From NCBI GenBank assembly GCA_020832135.1, contig JAFIFG010000096.1, forward strand, positions 1 through 44,085: a stretch of 44,085 bases of DNA, in the 5' to 3' direction. The DNA comes from Clostridiaceae bacterium. GTDB lineage: Bacteria > Bacillota > Clostridia > Peptostreptococcales > Natronincolaceae. Both the position numbers and the translations under genes were made by a program. Positions 1 to 9,511 of this stretch are shown here, in pieces (within the stretch, counting starts at the first letter, position 1; every line of letters begins with the position of its first letter). The notes below the pieces were generated by a model that saw nothing but the letters and a program-made list of their open reading frames with translations, ran no database searches and was not told where the DNA came from.

Positions 1-435
1 AACCTTAAAATTTCAGATATTGCCAGTAAAAACATGCAAATAATTATTCATAGTGGTAAAAGAAAAAAGGATAGGAATACTCTACTGTCCCAGACTAATC
101 TTGATATCTTAAGGGAATACTGGCAAGAGTATCATCCCAAACCCTTTCTATTTCCTGGAGCAGATAAGAATGGACCCATCTCAGTGCGTACAATTCAAAG
201 GGTTTTTCAGAATAGCAAAGAAAAAGCAGGTATTAAAAAAGCTGCAACCGTACATACCCTTAGACATAGCTTCGCCACTCATCTTCTAGAGGCAGGAACG
301 GATTTATTTCACATCCAGAGACTTCTAGGACATAGTTCCATCAGTACCACCACAATTTATTTACATTTAAGAAGAATGGATTTACTTAATGTAGTAAGCC
401 CATTGGATACATTAGCAGGTATGAAAAATGATTGA
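1..435 (+). CDS. Tyrosine recombinase, C-terminal part (gene starts before the window)
   Basis: The frame is open from base 1, so the gene begins to the left and only the C-terminal catalytic half is visible. It carries the tyrosine-recombinase box [11 protein letters not shown], then GHSSISTT and the nucleophile tyrosine in TTIYLHL. The upstream catalytic arginine must lie outside the window. The stop overlaps the start of the next gene by 8 nt. Recombinases of this kind often sit directly before IS91-type transposases and probably belong to the same mobile unit. Confidence 0.85.
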   Translation, partial: NLKISDIASKNMQIIIHSGKRKKDRNTLLSQTNLDILREYWQEYHPKPFLFPGADKNGPISVRTIQRVFQNSKEKAGIKKAATVHTLRHSFATHLLEAGTDLFHIQRLLGHSSISTTTIYLHLRRMDLLNVVSPLDTLAGMKND

Positions 436-1570
436 AGTACAAGATATCTTTAATCAACATGGTGAAGCCTACAGAAAAAAACACCCTCTTCCCCATCACC
501 TACTAAAAACCATGTCTGCCATTGAAACATGCAGAACATCGAAATTGGGAGGACATGTAGATAAGTGTGATAGCTGTGGACATTTGAAGATTTCATATAA
601 CTCCTGTAGAAACCGCCATTGTCCTAAATGCCAAACCTTAGCAAAGGAAAGATGGCTACACAACAGAAAAAAGGATCTTTTGCCAATAGGATATTTTCAT
701 ATAGTCTTTACTATTCCAGAAGAATTAAACTTTATCGCCCTTTTAAATCAAAAAGAAATGTACTCTATATTGTTTAAGGCAGCATCTGAAACACTGCTGG
801 AGCTAGGAAAAGATGCAAAATATCTAGGTGCTGAAATTGGCTTTATGTCTATCCTGCATACATGGGGGCAAAATCTAATGAATCATCCTCATCTACATTG
901 TATTGTTCCAGGTGGGGGTATGTCTCTAGACGGCAAGCGTTGGATTAACAGTAAAAAAGATTTCTTTATTCCAGTGAAGGTACTATCAAGAAAGTTTCGA
1001 GGTAAATTTTTATATTATTTCAAGAAAGCCTACTATACCAAACAGCTGAAGTTTACAGGAGATGTAGAGTTATTAAAAGAGAAAACTCATTTCAAAAGTT
1101 TTATAGATAAGCAATACAAAAAAGAGTGGATAGTATATTGTAAAGCACCCTTTAAAAATGCAGCCTATGTATTAGAGTATCTAGGAAGATACACCCATAG
1201 GGTAGCTATCTCCAATAACAGAATTGTAAAAATGGAAAACGGTAATGTCACATTTAGGTACAGAGATTACAGAGATGATAACAGGAAAAAACTCATGACC
1301 ATCACAGCAGAAGAGTTCATCCGAAGATTTTTAATGCATGTTCTACCTTCTAAGTTTGTAAAAATTAGGCATTATGGTATTCTAAGCAACAGAAATCGTA
1401 ATCTCAAGCTTAAAAGGTGTAAAGTACTTACTGGAGTAATTTCAAGAAAAAATGAAGTTGAAGCAATGAAACTAACTGCAAGGGAACTACTTTTAGAGAT
1501 AACAGGCATAGATATGAATAGAGAGAAAAACATTTTTACAAAATTAAGTAGGAAATCAAAGAAAGAGTAG
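428..1570 (+). CDS. IS91-family HUH transposase
   Basis: This 380-aa protein has an N-terminal zinc-binding region (CDSCGH, then [10 protein letters not shown], about residues 48-68). The HUH metal motif is in [12 protein letters not shown], and a tyrosine-bearing helix, [16 protein letters not shown], follows. This is the domain order of IS91-type rolling-circle transposases. It overlaps the upstream recombinase by 8 nt, so the two are probably translated together. The length is normal and the frame is intact, so the enzyme may be active. The element's left end lies outside the window. Confidence 0.92.
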   Translation: MIEVQDIFNQHGEAYRKKHPLPHHLLKTMSAIETCRTSKLGGHVDKCDSCGHLKISYNSCRNRHCPKCQTLAKERWLHNRKKDLLPIGYFHIVFTIPEELNFIALLNQKEMYSILFKAASETLLELGKDAKYLGAEIGFMSILHTWGQNLMNHPHLHCIVPGGGMSLDGKRWINSKKDFFIPVKVLSRKFRGKFLYYFKKAYYTKQLKFTGDVELLKEKTHFKSFIDKQYKKEWIVYCKAPFKNAAYVLEYLGRYTHRVAISNNRIVKMENGNVTFRYRDYRDDNRKKLMTITAEEFIRRFLMHVLPSKFVKIRHYGILSNRNRNLKLKRCKVLTGVISRKNEVEAMKLTARELLLEITGIDMNREKNIFTKLSRKSKKE

Positions 1571-1666
1571 GAATTTTACGAAGATAGAGAAGATCGAATC
1601 CCCATAGGTATCGTTGGGCGGCTTCGTTCTATAATTTGTTTCGGCAATTGAGCAATTTTATACTTT

Positions 1667-1702
1667 AACCAACACTTTTAACTTACTTTGAAGGTGTTGG
1701 TT
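1667..1702 (+). terminator. Hairpin downstream of the IS91 transposase
   Basis: The arms aaccaacac and ggtgttggtt enclose a short AT-rich loop and are followed by tttt. It may act as a transcription terminator or be part of the terminal structure of the IS91 element. The sequence alone does not separate the two. Confidence 0.5.
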
Positions 1703-1826
1703 TTAACCGGCTCAACTTCCGAATACAAACCTATTCATAAAGTGTCATAGATTGGTCATATATGTGAATAGCTTTTTATGTCTTTTGAAAAACACCAAGC
1801 TAAGTATAATGTGAGGAGGGTATTAA

Positions 1827-2222
1827 TTGAAGTATTTTATTCTAATGATGTTAAGTGTAATTTTGATTGTAGGATGCGAAACAGGGGATAAAACGTCACA
1901 GTTAGAGGCTGAAAAAATGGATTTCATTAATCAGATGAAAGCCAATGAAGACAGCATGGAGGAATATACTATCTATGGTGTTTATGATTTTTATCAATTA
2001 GAAGATCCTGAGGAAAGATTAAGACATATTAATATGCATGCCGAATTGCAGGAGAGATTAAATAAAAGCGAATGGAAAAATACTATGCATTATTCATGGA
2101 CTCAGAATGGTTCGGACACAAAGTTACTGGAAATGTTCGATATTAAAGAGCTACCTACATTTTTCGTATTTGATAAAAAAGGGATTGTTCTACAAACAAC
2201 TAACTTAGACGATATATTCTGA
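1827..2222 (+). CDS. Small lipoprotein with a thioredoxin-like tail
   Basis: A 131-aa protein with a TTG start, chosen because GAGGAGG lies 8 nt upstream. Residues 1-17 form a signal peptide ending in the lipobox IVGC, so it should be lipid-anchored on the outer face of the membrane. The C-terminal part (FDIKELPTFFVFDKKG) resembles the cis-proline strand region of thioredoxin-fold proteins. The domain looks truncated at both ends, and no CxxC is present, so oxidoreductase activity is unlikely. Its specific function is unknown. Confidence 0.7.
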   Translation: MKYFILMMLSVILIVGCETGDKTSQLEAEKMDFINQMKANEDSMEEYTIYGVYDFYQLEDPEERLRHINMHAELQERLNKSEWKNTMHYSWTQNGSDTKLLEMFDIKELPTFFVFDKKGIVLQTTNLDDIF

Positions 2223-2277
2223 AGTATGCAGAATTAAATTAGAGCGATTTAAGCTAAATTTAGGGAGGAAAGTTAAC

Positions 2278-2613
2278 ATGGCAAAGTATGAAAAAGCAAT
2301 GACAGGTAATTTTGAAGAAGTCCTTAGTCATTTAGAAAATGATATTAGTAATAGTGCAATGACTATGAACTTGGTGGATGAAAGTAGTTATAGTTGTGGA
2401 GACACTAAAATCGCAGTCCGAGTATATGACAAATATTTTATGCGGAACAAAAGCAGGGCAAGCTTAAGTCTGACTATAATTGGCAATGGAACCGATATTT
2501 TTATTTCGGCAATTGGTGCTGGTGGTGGACAAGGAATTGTATTTAACTTCAGTTTAGGTGCTGAAGATAATATGGTAAATATAGTAAGAGAGTGTGTAGA
2601 GCGAATAGGGTAA
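2278..2613 (+). CDS. DUF6054 family protein
   Basis: A 111-aa soluble protein with a strong ribosome binding site (ggaggaaagttaac) before its ATG. The composition and the glycine-rich stretch GAGGGQGIVFNF followed by an acidic helix resemble DUF6054 proteins of Firmicutes, which have no known function. It has no signal peptide or membrane segment. It sits 55 nt after the lipoprotein gene and could share its transcript. Confidence 0.7.
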   Translation: MAKYEKAMTGNFEEVLSHLENDISNSAMTMNLVDESSYSCGDTKIAVRVYDKYFMRNKSRASLSLTIIGNGTDIFISAIGAGGGQGIVFNFSLGAEDNMVNIVRECVERIG

Positions 2614-2742
2614 GGTTTATGGATTGCTTGTTTATAATACTCTAACAAGATGATACTTAGGTATTATTTTATTTGGCAGTTTCTTTATAGAAGGATAGCA
2701 AATAGCAAGTACATCAATTATGAGATAAGAGGTATTGAATAC

Positions 2743-3552
2743 ATGGAAAAAGGTGCTTTAATTGGCAAGGGAATGACAGCGGAAGTTTATGAATGGGAAC
2801 AGAATAAAGTTTTGAAGTTATATTTTAATTGGGTTTCTTCTGAAAGTATTATACATGAAGCAGAGGTCGGAAATGTATTGTGGCAGGTTGGACTACCTTC
2901 TCCTGCGGTATATGATATTGTGGATGTAGAAGGTCGTAAAGGTATTATATTTCAACGTATTTATGGGAAGGCATTGCTAAAACTTATGGGAACTAAGCCA
3001 TGGAGATTATCAAATTTTGCCCGAAGGATGGCTAATTTACATTTTATAATTCATAGTTGTTCCATAGACAAGCTGCAATCACAAGATAACAGGTTCATAG
3101 ATAACATTACATGTGAATCCAATACACTTGAGGGGAAAGAAAAAAGAATATTAAATTATTTTAAAAGTTTGCCTAGAGGACTAAGTGTTTGCCACGGTGA
3201 TTTTCACCCTGATAATATTCTTGTAAACGAAGACGATATGATAGTAATAGACTGGACAAATGCATATCAAGGAAATCATTTAAGTGATGTAGCTAGAACT
3301 TGTATCATGATTACTACCCCTTTTATGCCAACAGGAACCCCCAAAGCAATCCTGTGGTTTTCTAAAATCCTTAAAAGCTTTTTTTGTGAGGCTTATTTGT
3401 GTGAATACATACAACTCTCTAAAGTTAAACGTGAAGACATAGAAGCTTGGATGCTTCCTGTAGCGGCTGCAAGACTCAGAGAAAAAATACCTGGAGAAGA
3501 AAAATGGTTATTAGGTATTATTAATAAGGAATTAAACCGATTAGGTATTTAA
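2743..3552 (+). CDS. APH/choline-kinase-like phosphotransferase
   Basis: From the ATG at 2743 the protein is 269 aa. The frame stays open upstream to 2650, but those residues (MILRYYFIWQ...) do not look like the family. The kinase fold is clear: a glycine loop GKGMTAEVYEW (residues 8-18), a lysine in VLKLY, the catalytic Brenner motif HGDFHPDN (about 151-158), and the metal aspartate in VIDW (about 170). It should transfer phosphate from ATP to a small molecule. The family includes aminoglycoside and homoserine kinases, so the substrate cannot be named. The ribosome binding site is weak. Confidence 0.8.
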   Translation: MEKGALIGKGMTAEVYEWEQNKVLKLYFNWVSSESIIHEAEVGNVLWQVGLPSPAVYDIVDVEGRKGIIFQRIYGKALLKLMGTKPWRLSNFARRMANLHFIIHSCSIDKLQSQDNRFIDNITCESNTLEGKEKRILNYFKSLPRGLSVCHGDFHPDNILVNEDDMIVIDWTNAYQGNHLSDVARTCIMITTPFMPTGTPKAILWFSKILKSFFCEAYLCEYIQLSKVKREDIEAWMLPVAAARLREKIPGEEKWLLGIINKELNRLGI

Positions 3553-3605
3553 ATAACAAATAATAACCGCAAAATGGTTTTAGTCATACATACTTATCAA
3601 ATTAA

Positions 3606-4883
3606 TTGGAATTAGTACCTTTTAAATATTATGGCATATATGATGATACTGATTATGATGAGATAGAATATATCAATGGCAAATACAATGCTAAACAATT
3701 GGAAGATGCCTTGTCTATAAGTCATAGAGCGGATTTAATATTTAAAAATTATTTAAGATACAAGGGTAAAAAGACACTAGGCTTTTGCTCCTCCATAAAG
3801 CATGCGGAGTATATGGCAGCGTTTTTTAATGATAATAATGTTAGGGCTGCATCTGTCCATAGTTCTAGCGCAGCTTCTGAAAACAAGTTAGATAGAGAGG
3901 AAGCTATAAGAAAACTGGAAAATGGAGAGATAGATGTTATTTTTTCAGTTGATATCTTTAATGAAGGTGTGTGCATCCCCTCTTTAGACACCGTTATGTT
4001 TTTAAGACCGACAGAATCCTATGTTGTTTTTCTACAGCAGCTAGGGAGAGGATTAAGAAAATATGCTGAGAAGGGATATTTAACGGTTTTAGATTTTATT
4101 GGGAACTACAAAAGAGACCACTATATTCCTAAGTTACTGGCAGGAGAAAATCCCCTATCCAATAAAAGCAATGATTACAGGAAAATAGATGAGCTAGAAT
4201 TTCCTGAAGACTGCTATATTAGCTTCGATTTTAAGTTAATGGATTTATTTGATGAAATGAGAAAAAGAGACCCATTAGCCAAAAGAATGAAAGAGGAATA
4301 CTATCGACTTAAGGGGGAACTAGGGCGGAGACCTACTAGAGTGGATATTTATGAAGGAATTGATATTAACTTAAGAGAATACTTAAAGAAAGGATATTTA
4401 AGATTTTTAAATAGTATAGGTGAATTAAATGAGACCGAAGAAGGTTGGTTAGAGACTGCTGCTGAGGAACTATTGAAGGAACTAGAAAAAACCTCTATGA
4501 CAAAGTCCTATAAAATTCCTACTTTACTAGCCTTTTTGAGCGAAGAGGAACTAAAAGAACAGATTACATTTGAAGAAATAGGAAGAAGTTTTATGCATTA
4601 TTATAAAGGCTATAAACAACATAGCAAAGACTTAAACAATAAAAGACATAAAGGCTGGGAAACCTGGGGTTTAGAGAAATTCACAAAAGAGGCTGTACAA
4701 AACCCTATTCATTTCCTAGCGAAATCTTCTAAAGGGTTATTTAAACAAGATGAAGTTAACAAAGTTTTTTACATGAAGGAAGAACTACATCCCTATTTAG
4801 ATACTACTTTGAAGGAGCATTTTGAAGATATCCTAAAGTATAGGAATATAGATTATTTTAGAAAACGATTTAAGGAGGACTAG
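3606..4883 (+). pseudogene. DEAD/DEAH helicase, 5'-truncated, C-terminal half only
   Basis: This 425-aa reading frame opens directly with the second RecA domain. It contains motif V (FSVDIFNEGV, about 114-122) and motif VI (QQLGRGLR, 144-151), then a DUF3427-like C-terminal extension. The Walker A and DEAH motifs and the usual N-terminal nuclease-like domain are absent. A TAA stop lies immediately before the first TTG codon, and no ribosome binding site is visible. Full-length relatives are about twice as long, so the 5' half was probably deleted. Such helicases commonly occur in defence-type islands. Confidence 0.8.
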
Positions 4884-4885
4884 AT

Positions 4886-5254
4886 TTGACTTGCATATTT
4901 TGCGACAAAGAAAATTTAGAGATAGTAGTAGAAAATAAGCTAGCTCTGGCTATATTTGATAAGTTTCCTGTAAATAGAGGACATATGCTAATTATTCCTA
5001 AAAGACACTTTCAAAACTTTTTTGATGCAACGGAGGAAGAAATAGTAGCTATATATGACCTACTACACCAGTGCAAAGGTATCTTAGAAAATAAGTATAG
5101 TCCTGATGGATACAATATTGGCATCAATGTAAATGAGGATGCTGGGCAAACAATTATGCATCTGCATGTGCATATTATACCGAGATGTAAAGGGGACGTA
5201 GAAAAACCTAGAGGTGGTATTAGAAATCTAAAAACACCATTAGTTCCATATTAA
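4886..5254 (+). CDS. HIT family nucleotide hydrolase
   Basis: A 122-aa protein with a TTG start, selected because GGAGG lies 7 nt upstream and the upstream gene ends 3 nt before. The histidine triad HLHVHII (H92, H94, H96) and the preceding GQTIMH segment identify a HIT-fold nucleotidyl hydrolase/transferase. An N-terminal CxxC (C3, C6) is typical of the group. These enzymes cleave nucleoside phosphoramidates or dinucleotide polyphosphates. Tight coupling to the helicase remnant and the MazG-like gene suggests one operon. Confidence 0.9.
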   Translation: MTCIFCDKENLEIVVENKLALAIFDKFPVNRGHMLIIPKRHFQNFFDATEEEIVAIYDLLHQCKGILENKYSPDGYNIGINVNEDAGQTIMHLHVHIIPRCKGDVEKPRGGIRNLKTPLVPY

Positions 5255-5274
5255 AATGCAGGAGGATTATTAAC

Positions 5275-5589
5275 ATGAGTGAAAAAATCTACAATAAACT
5301 TGTTAGGGATGATATCCCTAAAATCATAGAAAATAACAATAAAAGGTATGAAACGGAAGTTGTAGAGGGAGAAGAACTGGAGGAGCTATTAAATCAAAAA
5401 TTACAAGAAGAAGTTCAAGAATACCTTGAAAGTAATGATATTGAAGAACTAGCAGATATATTGGAAGTAGTTCATGGAATTTTGCATCATAGGAATGTGA
5501 CGATGGAAGAGTTAGAGGATGTCAGGATTAGGAAGAAAGAGGAACGAGGCGGATTTATTAAAGGAATTAAATTGACGAAAGTTTACTAG
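5275..5589 (+). CDS. MazG-like NTP pyrophosphohydrolase
   Basis: A 104-aa all-alpha protein that starts with KIYNKLVRDDIPKII. It has the metal-binding helices KLQEEVQEY and EELADILEVV that define the MazG/phosphoribosyl-ATP pyrophosphatase superfamily. It should hydrolyse a nucleoside triphosphate to the monophosphate and pyrophosphate. A good AGGAGG lies upstream. It follows the HIT gene by 20 nt, giving a helicase-HIT-pyrophosphatase set. Confidence 0.85.
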   Translation: MSEKIYNKLVRDDIPKIIENNNKRYETEVVEGEELEELLNQKLQEEVQEYLESNDIEELADILEVVHGILHHRNVTMEELEDVRIRKKEERGGFIKGIKLTKVY

Positions 5590-5732
5590 ATAAAATAGAA
5601 ATAGCCTTATTACTTTATTATTAAGTTAATTACAGGGTTCACTTTGAGGGTTTTAAAATTCCTTTGTGCAATAAACTACAATAAATACCAAGTAGGTTAC
5701 AAAGCTTAATAAAAGTTAAGGAGGACGGAAGA

Positions 5733-7565
5733 ATGAATAAAATAACGGGGAACGCTGTTGAAGTTAATAAACTTTTTAATAATAGATATACAGTGCAGTA
5801 CTACCAAAGGGAATACAATTGGGAGAGAAAGCAAATAGAAGAACTTATTGAGGATTTGACAAATGAGTTTCTAGAGTTTTATCAAGATGGTGATACACAA
5901 AGGGATGTAATGAGATACGGTAATTACTTTTTAGGTCCGATTATTTTAACCAATGACAATGCCATCATTGATGGGCAGCAGCGACTATCTTCTCTAACTT
6001 TACTACTTATATACTTAAATAATTTACAGCATAAAAATAATGGAATAAAGGTTAATGTTGATAATCTAATTTACTCTGAGAAGTATGGACAAAAAACTTT
6101 TTGCATTAATGTACCTGAAAGAGAACCTTGCTTAGAGGGTTTGTTTGATAATGGAGAGTATGATATAACTAATGAAAAATCAGAAAGTGTCATTAATCTT
6201 TATAACAGATATAAGGATATTATAGAGATTTTTCCAGATGAAATAAAGGAAGACATCCTTCCTTTGTTTTTGGAATGGCTTATATATAATGTTGTATTTA
6301 TTGAAATAAGAACAGATTCAGAGCAGGATGCACACAAAGTTTTTGTAACTATGAATGATAGAGGACTAAGGCTTACTCCTACAGAAATGTTAAAAGGGTA
6401 TTTATTATCGGAAATTAATGATAATACTATTAGAAATAAAGCTAATGACCTTTGGAAGGATAAGGTGCTGTCCTTAAAAGAAATCGAAAAAGATGGAGAC
6501 TCGGACTTTATCAAAGATTGGTTAAGGGCTCAGTATGCTGACACTATAAGAGAAGGTAAAAAGGGTGCAGTAGACAGGGACTTTGAAATCATAGGTCAAA
6601 CCTTTCATAAGTGGGTTAGAGAGAATAGGCAAATGATTGAACTAAATAAAAGTGTTGACTTTGAGAAATTTATATTAAAGGAGTTTGCAACCTTCTCGAA
6701 TGTATATAAAAGATTGAAAGGGTATTCAAGAAATTTTGATAAGAACTATGAATACGTATTTTACAATGCAGACAGAGGGTTTACTCTACAATACCAAATA
6801 ATTTTATCAGCCATAAGTCCAGAAGATACAACAGATATAATTAATAAAAAAATAAAACTTGTCTCCTGTTTTATTGACCAATTTATTGCGGTCAGAGTCT
6901 TTAACTTTAAGACGGTAGATTATTCTTCTATAAGGTATACAGTATTTAATATTACTAAAAAAGTAAGAAAGAAAAGCATAGGTGAGTTAATAGAAATACT
7001 AAAGGATTATATTATTAACATGGAATATAAATTAGATGGTATAGATAATTTCTACCTCAATCAGTTTACGGGAAGATATATGCTTCACATTTTATCTAGG
7101 ATGACTTATTATCTAGAAACTAATAGTGGTATAAATAGCAATTTTCATGATTATGTAAATAGACAGCAAAAGAATCCTTACGATATAGAACATATATGGG
7201 CGAATGATTATACTCAAGGAAATCATCAATTAGACTTTGCTACTGAAGATGAATTTAGCAACTTTAGAAATAGATTTGGCGGTTTATTAATTCTTCCAAA
7301 AGATAAAAATAGAAGTCTCCAAGCTATGGAGTATGATAGAAAGGTTAAAAAATATGATAGTGAAAATCTATTAGCAAGAACATTAAATGCCAACTGTTAT
7401 AGCAATAACCCATCATTTCTTAGGTTTATACAACAAGAGCATCTAAACTTTGAGCCGTACCAACAATTCTACAAAGCTCAACTAATAGAAAGACAGCAAT
7501 TATATAAAGAGATATGTAAAAAAATATGGGGTATAAAACTTTTTGATTTTATTGCTAATTCATAA
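5733..7565 (+). CDS. GmrSD-like DUF262/DUF1524 protein (putative restriction enzyme)
   Basis: A 610-aa protein with an aaggagg site before the ATG. The N-terminal DUF262 shows YYQREYNW and the ParB-like IIDGQQRLSSL (D80-R84). The C-terminal DUF1524 has an HNH-like DIEHIWANDY (D484, E486, H487) followed by NRFGGLLILP. DUF262 is thought to bind or hydrolyse nucleotides and DUF1524 to cut DNA. Together they form the type IV, modification-dependent GmrSD family, which restricts phage with modified bases. The protein is full length and all visible motifs are intact. It probably has its own promoter in the 143-nt gap upstream. Confidence 0.88.
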   Translation: MNKITGNAVEVNKLFNNRYTVQYYQREYNWERKQIEELIEDLTNEFLEFYQDGDTQRDVMRYGNYFLGPIILTNDNAIIDGQQRLSSLTLLLIYLNNLQHKNNGIKVNVDNLIYSEKYGQKTFCINVPEREPCLEGLFDNGEYDITNEKSESVINLYNRYKDIIEIFPDEIKEDILPLFLEWLIYNVVFIEIRTDSEQDAHKVFVTMNDRGLRLTPTEMLKGYLLSEINDNTIRNKANDLWKDKVLSLKEIEKDGDSDFIKDWLRAQYADTIREGKKGAVDRDFEIIGQTFHKWVRENRQMIELNKSVDFEKFILKEFATFSNVYKRLKGYSRNFDKNYEYVFYNADRGFTLQYQIILSAISPEDTTDIINKKIKLVSCFIDQFIAVRVFNFKTVDYSSIRYTVFNITKKVRKKSIGELIEILKDYIINMEYKLDGIDNFYLNQFTGRYMLHILSRMTYYLETNSGINSNFHDYVNRQQKNPYDIEHIWANDYTQGNHQLDFATEDEFSNFRNRFGGLLILPKDKNRSLQAMEYDRKVKKYDSENLLARTLNANCYSNNPSFLRFIQQEHLNFEPYQQFYKAQLIERQQLYKEICKKIWGIKLFDFIANS

Positions 7566-7572
7566 ATAAACC

Positions 7573-7599
7573 GAAGAGGATGACCTACTCATCCTCTTC
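7573..7599. terminator. Perfect hairpin after the DUF262 gene
   Basis: Perfect 11-bp arms, gaagaggatga and tcatcctcttc, with a 5-nt loop. The stem follows the DUF262 stop by 7 nt and also overlaps the end of a small minus-strand reading frame. The T-rich flank is on the minus-strand side (ggtttattta). It probably terminates transcription from one or both directions. Confidence 0.6.
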
Positions 7600-7689
7600 A
7601 ATCATTATAGCACCTAAAATCATCATTAAAAGCTCATCAATATCTTTAGCATCTTCATTCACTGAAAACTCCTGAATAATATTATTCAC
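7585..7689 (-). CDS. Possible 34-aa acidic peptide
   Basis: A GTG-initiated frame of 34 codons, VNNIIQEFSVNEDAKDIDEL then LMMILGAIMIEEDE, preceded by a purine-rich AGGGGGGAT about 6 nt upstream. The stop falls in a perfect terminator-like hairpin, which is the arrangement expected of a real small gene. I do not recognise a family. It may be a genuine peptide or chance. Confidence 0.35.
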   Translation of the reverse strand: MNNIIQEFSVNEDAKDIDELLMMILGAIMIEEDE

Positions 7690-7830
7690 ATAACATCCCC
7701 CCTGAAACTATATGTCCATTTTTTAGGCAATAGAACTATACATAGATAGCTAGGGGAGCTAAAGGTAGGATTTTGAATAGTAGTTGAAGAAATATTTAAT
7801 GAAATAATTACTAAAGGAGTGTGAACATCA

Positions 7831-8526
7831 ATGGATATAGAGAAGCTTCGTGAACTATGCAGTCCTCTTTCGAATGAGAAGCCTTACTATAGACCTTTTA
7901 CTAGTGATGGAGATGTACAAGATAAAAATATATTCTTTGTTGGCACTAATCTAGCTACAGCAATCTATCCTACAGATATAGATTTAGATAGCTATGTAAA
8001 TTTATTGCTAAATTACGATGAGTTTATTGCTTATTATAAGACCAATCGGATAGTTCAAGGAAAAACTGAACTATCTAGAACAAGGATAGGGATGAATGCT
8101 TTTATTAGATGGTTAAAATGTCATACTGGTTCTACCATAATAGAAACAGACGTTATTCCATATCCAACCGCTAAGCTGAAGGATTTAAAGAAGGAACCTC
8201 AGGAAGTTAAAGATAGAGGCAAAGAGATATTCTTTGAAACTTTAATGGAATTCCAGCCTTGGCTCATTATTCTTCATGGAAAAAAGACAGTAGATAACTT
8301 TATAGATATACTAACTAATAAAGGAATAATACAAAATCAAAGTGATAAATTACCACAGTCTATTGAAGAAATGGAAGGGGCAGGTCCTTTATTTGAAATT
8401 ACTTACCAGGATGGAACTAGAGGCATTGTAATGGCATGTAGACACTTTATGTACTATGGCAGTGTTGGAAATTCCTATGAGATATTTAGAAATAATATTC
8501 TAAAGGTAATTAATCATATAGACTGA
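7831..8526 (+). CDS. Uracil-DNA-glycosylase-like protein
   Basis: A 231-aa soluble protein with aaggagtg before its ATG. NIFFVGTNLATAIYP near residue 35, ETDVIPYPT about residue 105-115 and PWLIILHGKKTV around 143 follow the order of motifs in the uracil-DNA-glycosylase superfamily (substrate-binding loop, then a strand plus helix). The catalytic residues are not canonical and I cannot assign a subfamily. It neighbours the GmrSD-like gene and ends in its own terminator, so a role linked to modified DNA bases is plausible but inferred. Confidence 0.45.
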   Translation: MDIEKLRELCSPLSNEKPYYRPFTSDGDVQDKNIFFVGTNLATAIYPTDIDLDSYVNLLLNYDEFIAYYKTNRIVQGKTELSRTRIGMNAFIRWLKCHTGSTIIETDVIPYPTAKLKDLKKEPQEVKDRGKEIFFETLMEFQPWLIILHGKKTVDNFIDILTNKGIIQNQSDKLPQSIEEMEGAGPLFEITYQDGTRGIVMACRHFMYYGSVGNSYEIFRNNILKVINHID

Positions 8527-8569
8527 TGTAGAAGAAGAGCCTAGGTAAGAACTGGATAGAGACAAAATT

Positions 8570-8600
8570 AATGAACCATCCATTAGAAGGATAGTTCATT
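8570..8600 (+). terminator. Terminator after the UDG-like gene
   Basis: The arms aatgaaccatcc and ggatagttcatt pair with one mismatch around a 7-nt loop and are followed by tctta. It lies 44 nt after the stop codon. Confidence 0.5.
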
Positions 8601-8656
8601 TCTTACTGGGAGTTATAATGTAATTTCTACAATGCATATTTTACAGAAAAAAACAC

Positions 8657-9301
8657 TTAATCAGGACTAGAGATATCAATTTCACTTGGTACGTTTCGAT
8701 AAAGTGATAACATTAATGCAGCATCTATTGCAAGTGAATCATTTCCACTAATATTATGATGCTTTTCCATATGTGTGATAACTTTATCAATGATTTCCTT
8801 ATTGATAGTAATTCCTTTTTTCTGCTTTCTACTAGTATAAATTTCCAAAAATCTTTAGATAGGGCTGAGTTTTTTTCATAAGGATTATCTTGCGGAATTT
8901 CAAATATTAACTTTTCTAATTGCTTAATCTCATCAGTAAGATGGGACGATTTTTCATTGGTAGTTACTACAGACTTAGTTAATTCATCGACCTTTTTCAT
9001 AATGGCATTTTGAACAAGGGGGGGGAAGAACACAAGATGTAGCATTTTGTTCTGTCTCTTCTTCCTCAGCTTGTACCCACTTGTTTTGTTTTTTATCCCA
9101 CCTTTTTTAAAAATTATATCTTATGTATTTATATAAAACTGACTCTGAGTATGCGAAAACACCTTTTTCTTTTAAAGCTCCGTCTTTATTGGTTAATTCA
9201 GCATATATTGAACTGATATTCTTTTCTTCCTTTATCATACTTTCAACAAGCTGTTTTTGAGCATTAGTAAGCTCTGCTTTGTTCTTACCCAATTTAATCA
9301 C
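8657..9301 (-). pseudogene. Frameshifted hypothetical gene
   Basis: Three minus-strand pieces appear to be one broken gene. The first (9301 down to 9107) begins MIKLGKNKAELTNAQKQLVE and ends at a TAA, but the same frame continues as KRWDKKQNKWVQAEEEETEQ. An 8-base homopolymer (G on the plus strand, 9018-9025) then shifts it into the coiled-coil-like piece VDELTKSVVTTNEKSSH. A second shift near 8850 leads into GITINKEIIDKVITHMEKHH and the natural end. Function is unknown. The homopolymer could also be a sequencing artefact, but at least two further lesions argue for decay. Confidence 0.6.
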
Positions 9302-9511
9302 ATCCCCTTCAATATTAGATAATGCCTATAGTTCAAGGTATTATAACTCATAGGAATTTATAACTATTTACGACAAAAAATTTTAAAAATGACGGGTAAT
9401 AGTACTTTTTTATAAAAATAGGTATGATAAGATAGGCTTTTAAAGTAGGATAGGACCCTAGGTACTGCTTATGTAGTAGTATGTAAATATACAGCTGTAT
9501 AAGGTTTACTG

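Larger units (their letters stand above)
1..1720 (+). mobile_element. IS91-like element, right part
   Basis: This comprises the recombinase and HUH transposase genes plus about 150 bp of 3' non-coding DNA. That tail holds an inverted repeat (about 1667-1676 and 1692-1702) and GC-richer DNA near 1600-1630, where a ter end would be expected. IS91-type elements have no terminal inverted repeats or target duplications, so the exact right boundary cannot be fixed by eye. Confidence 0.6.

Noticed and set aside
2220-2222. TGA at the end of the lipoprotein as readthrough
   Set aside because: Only four codons follow before a TAA, and no cysteine context or hairpin is present.
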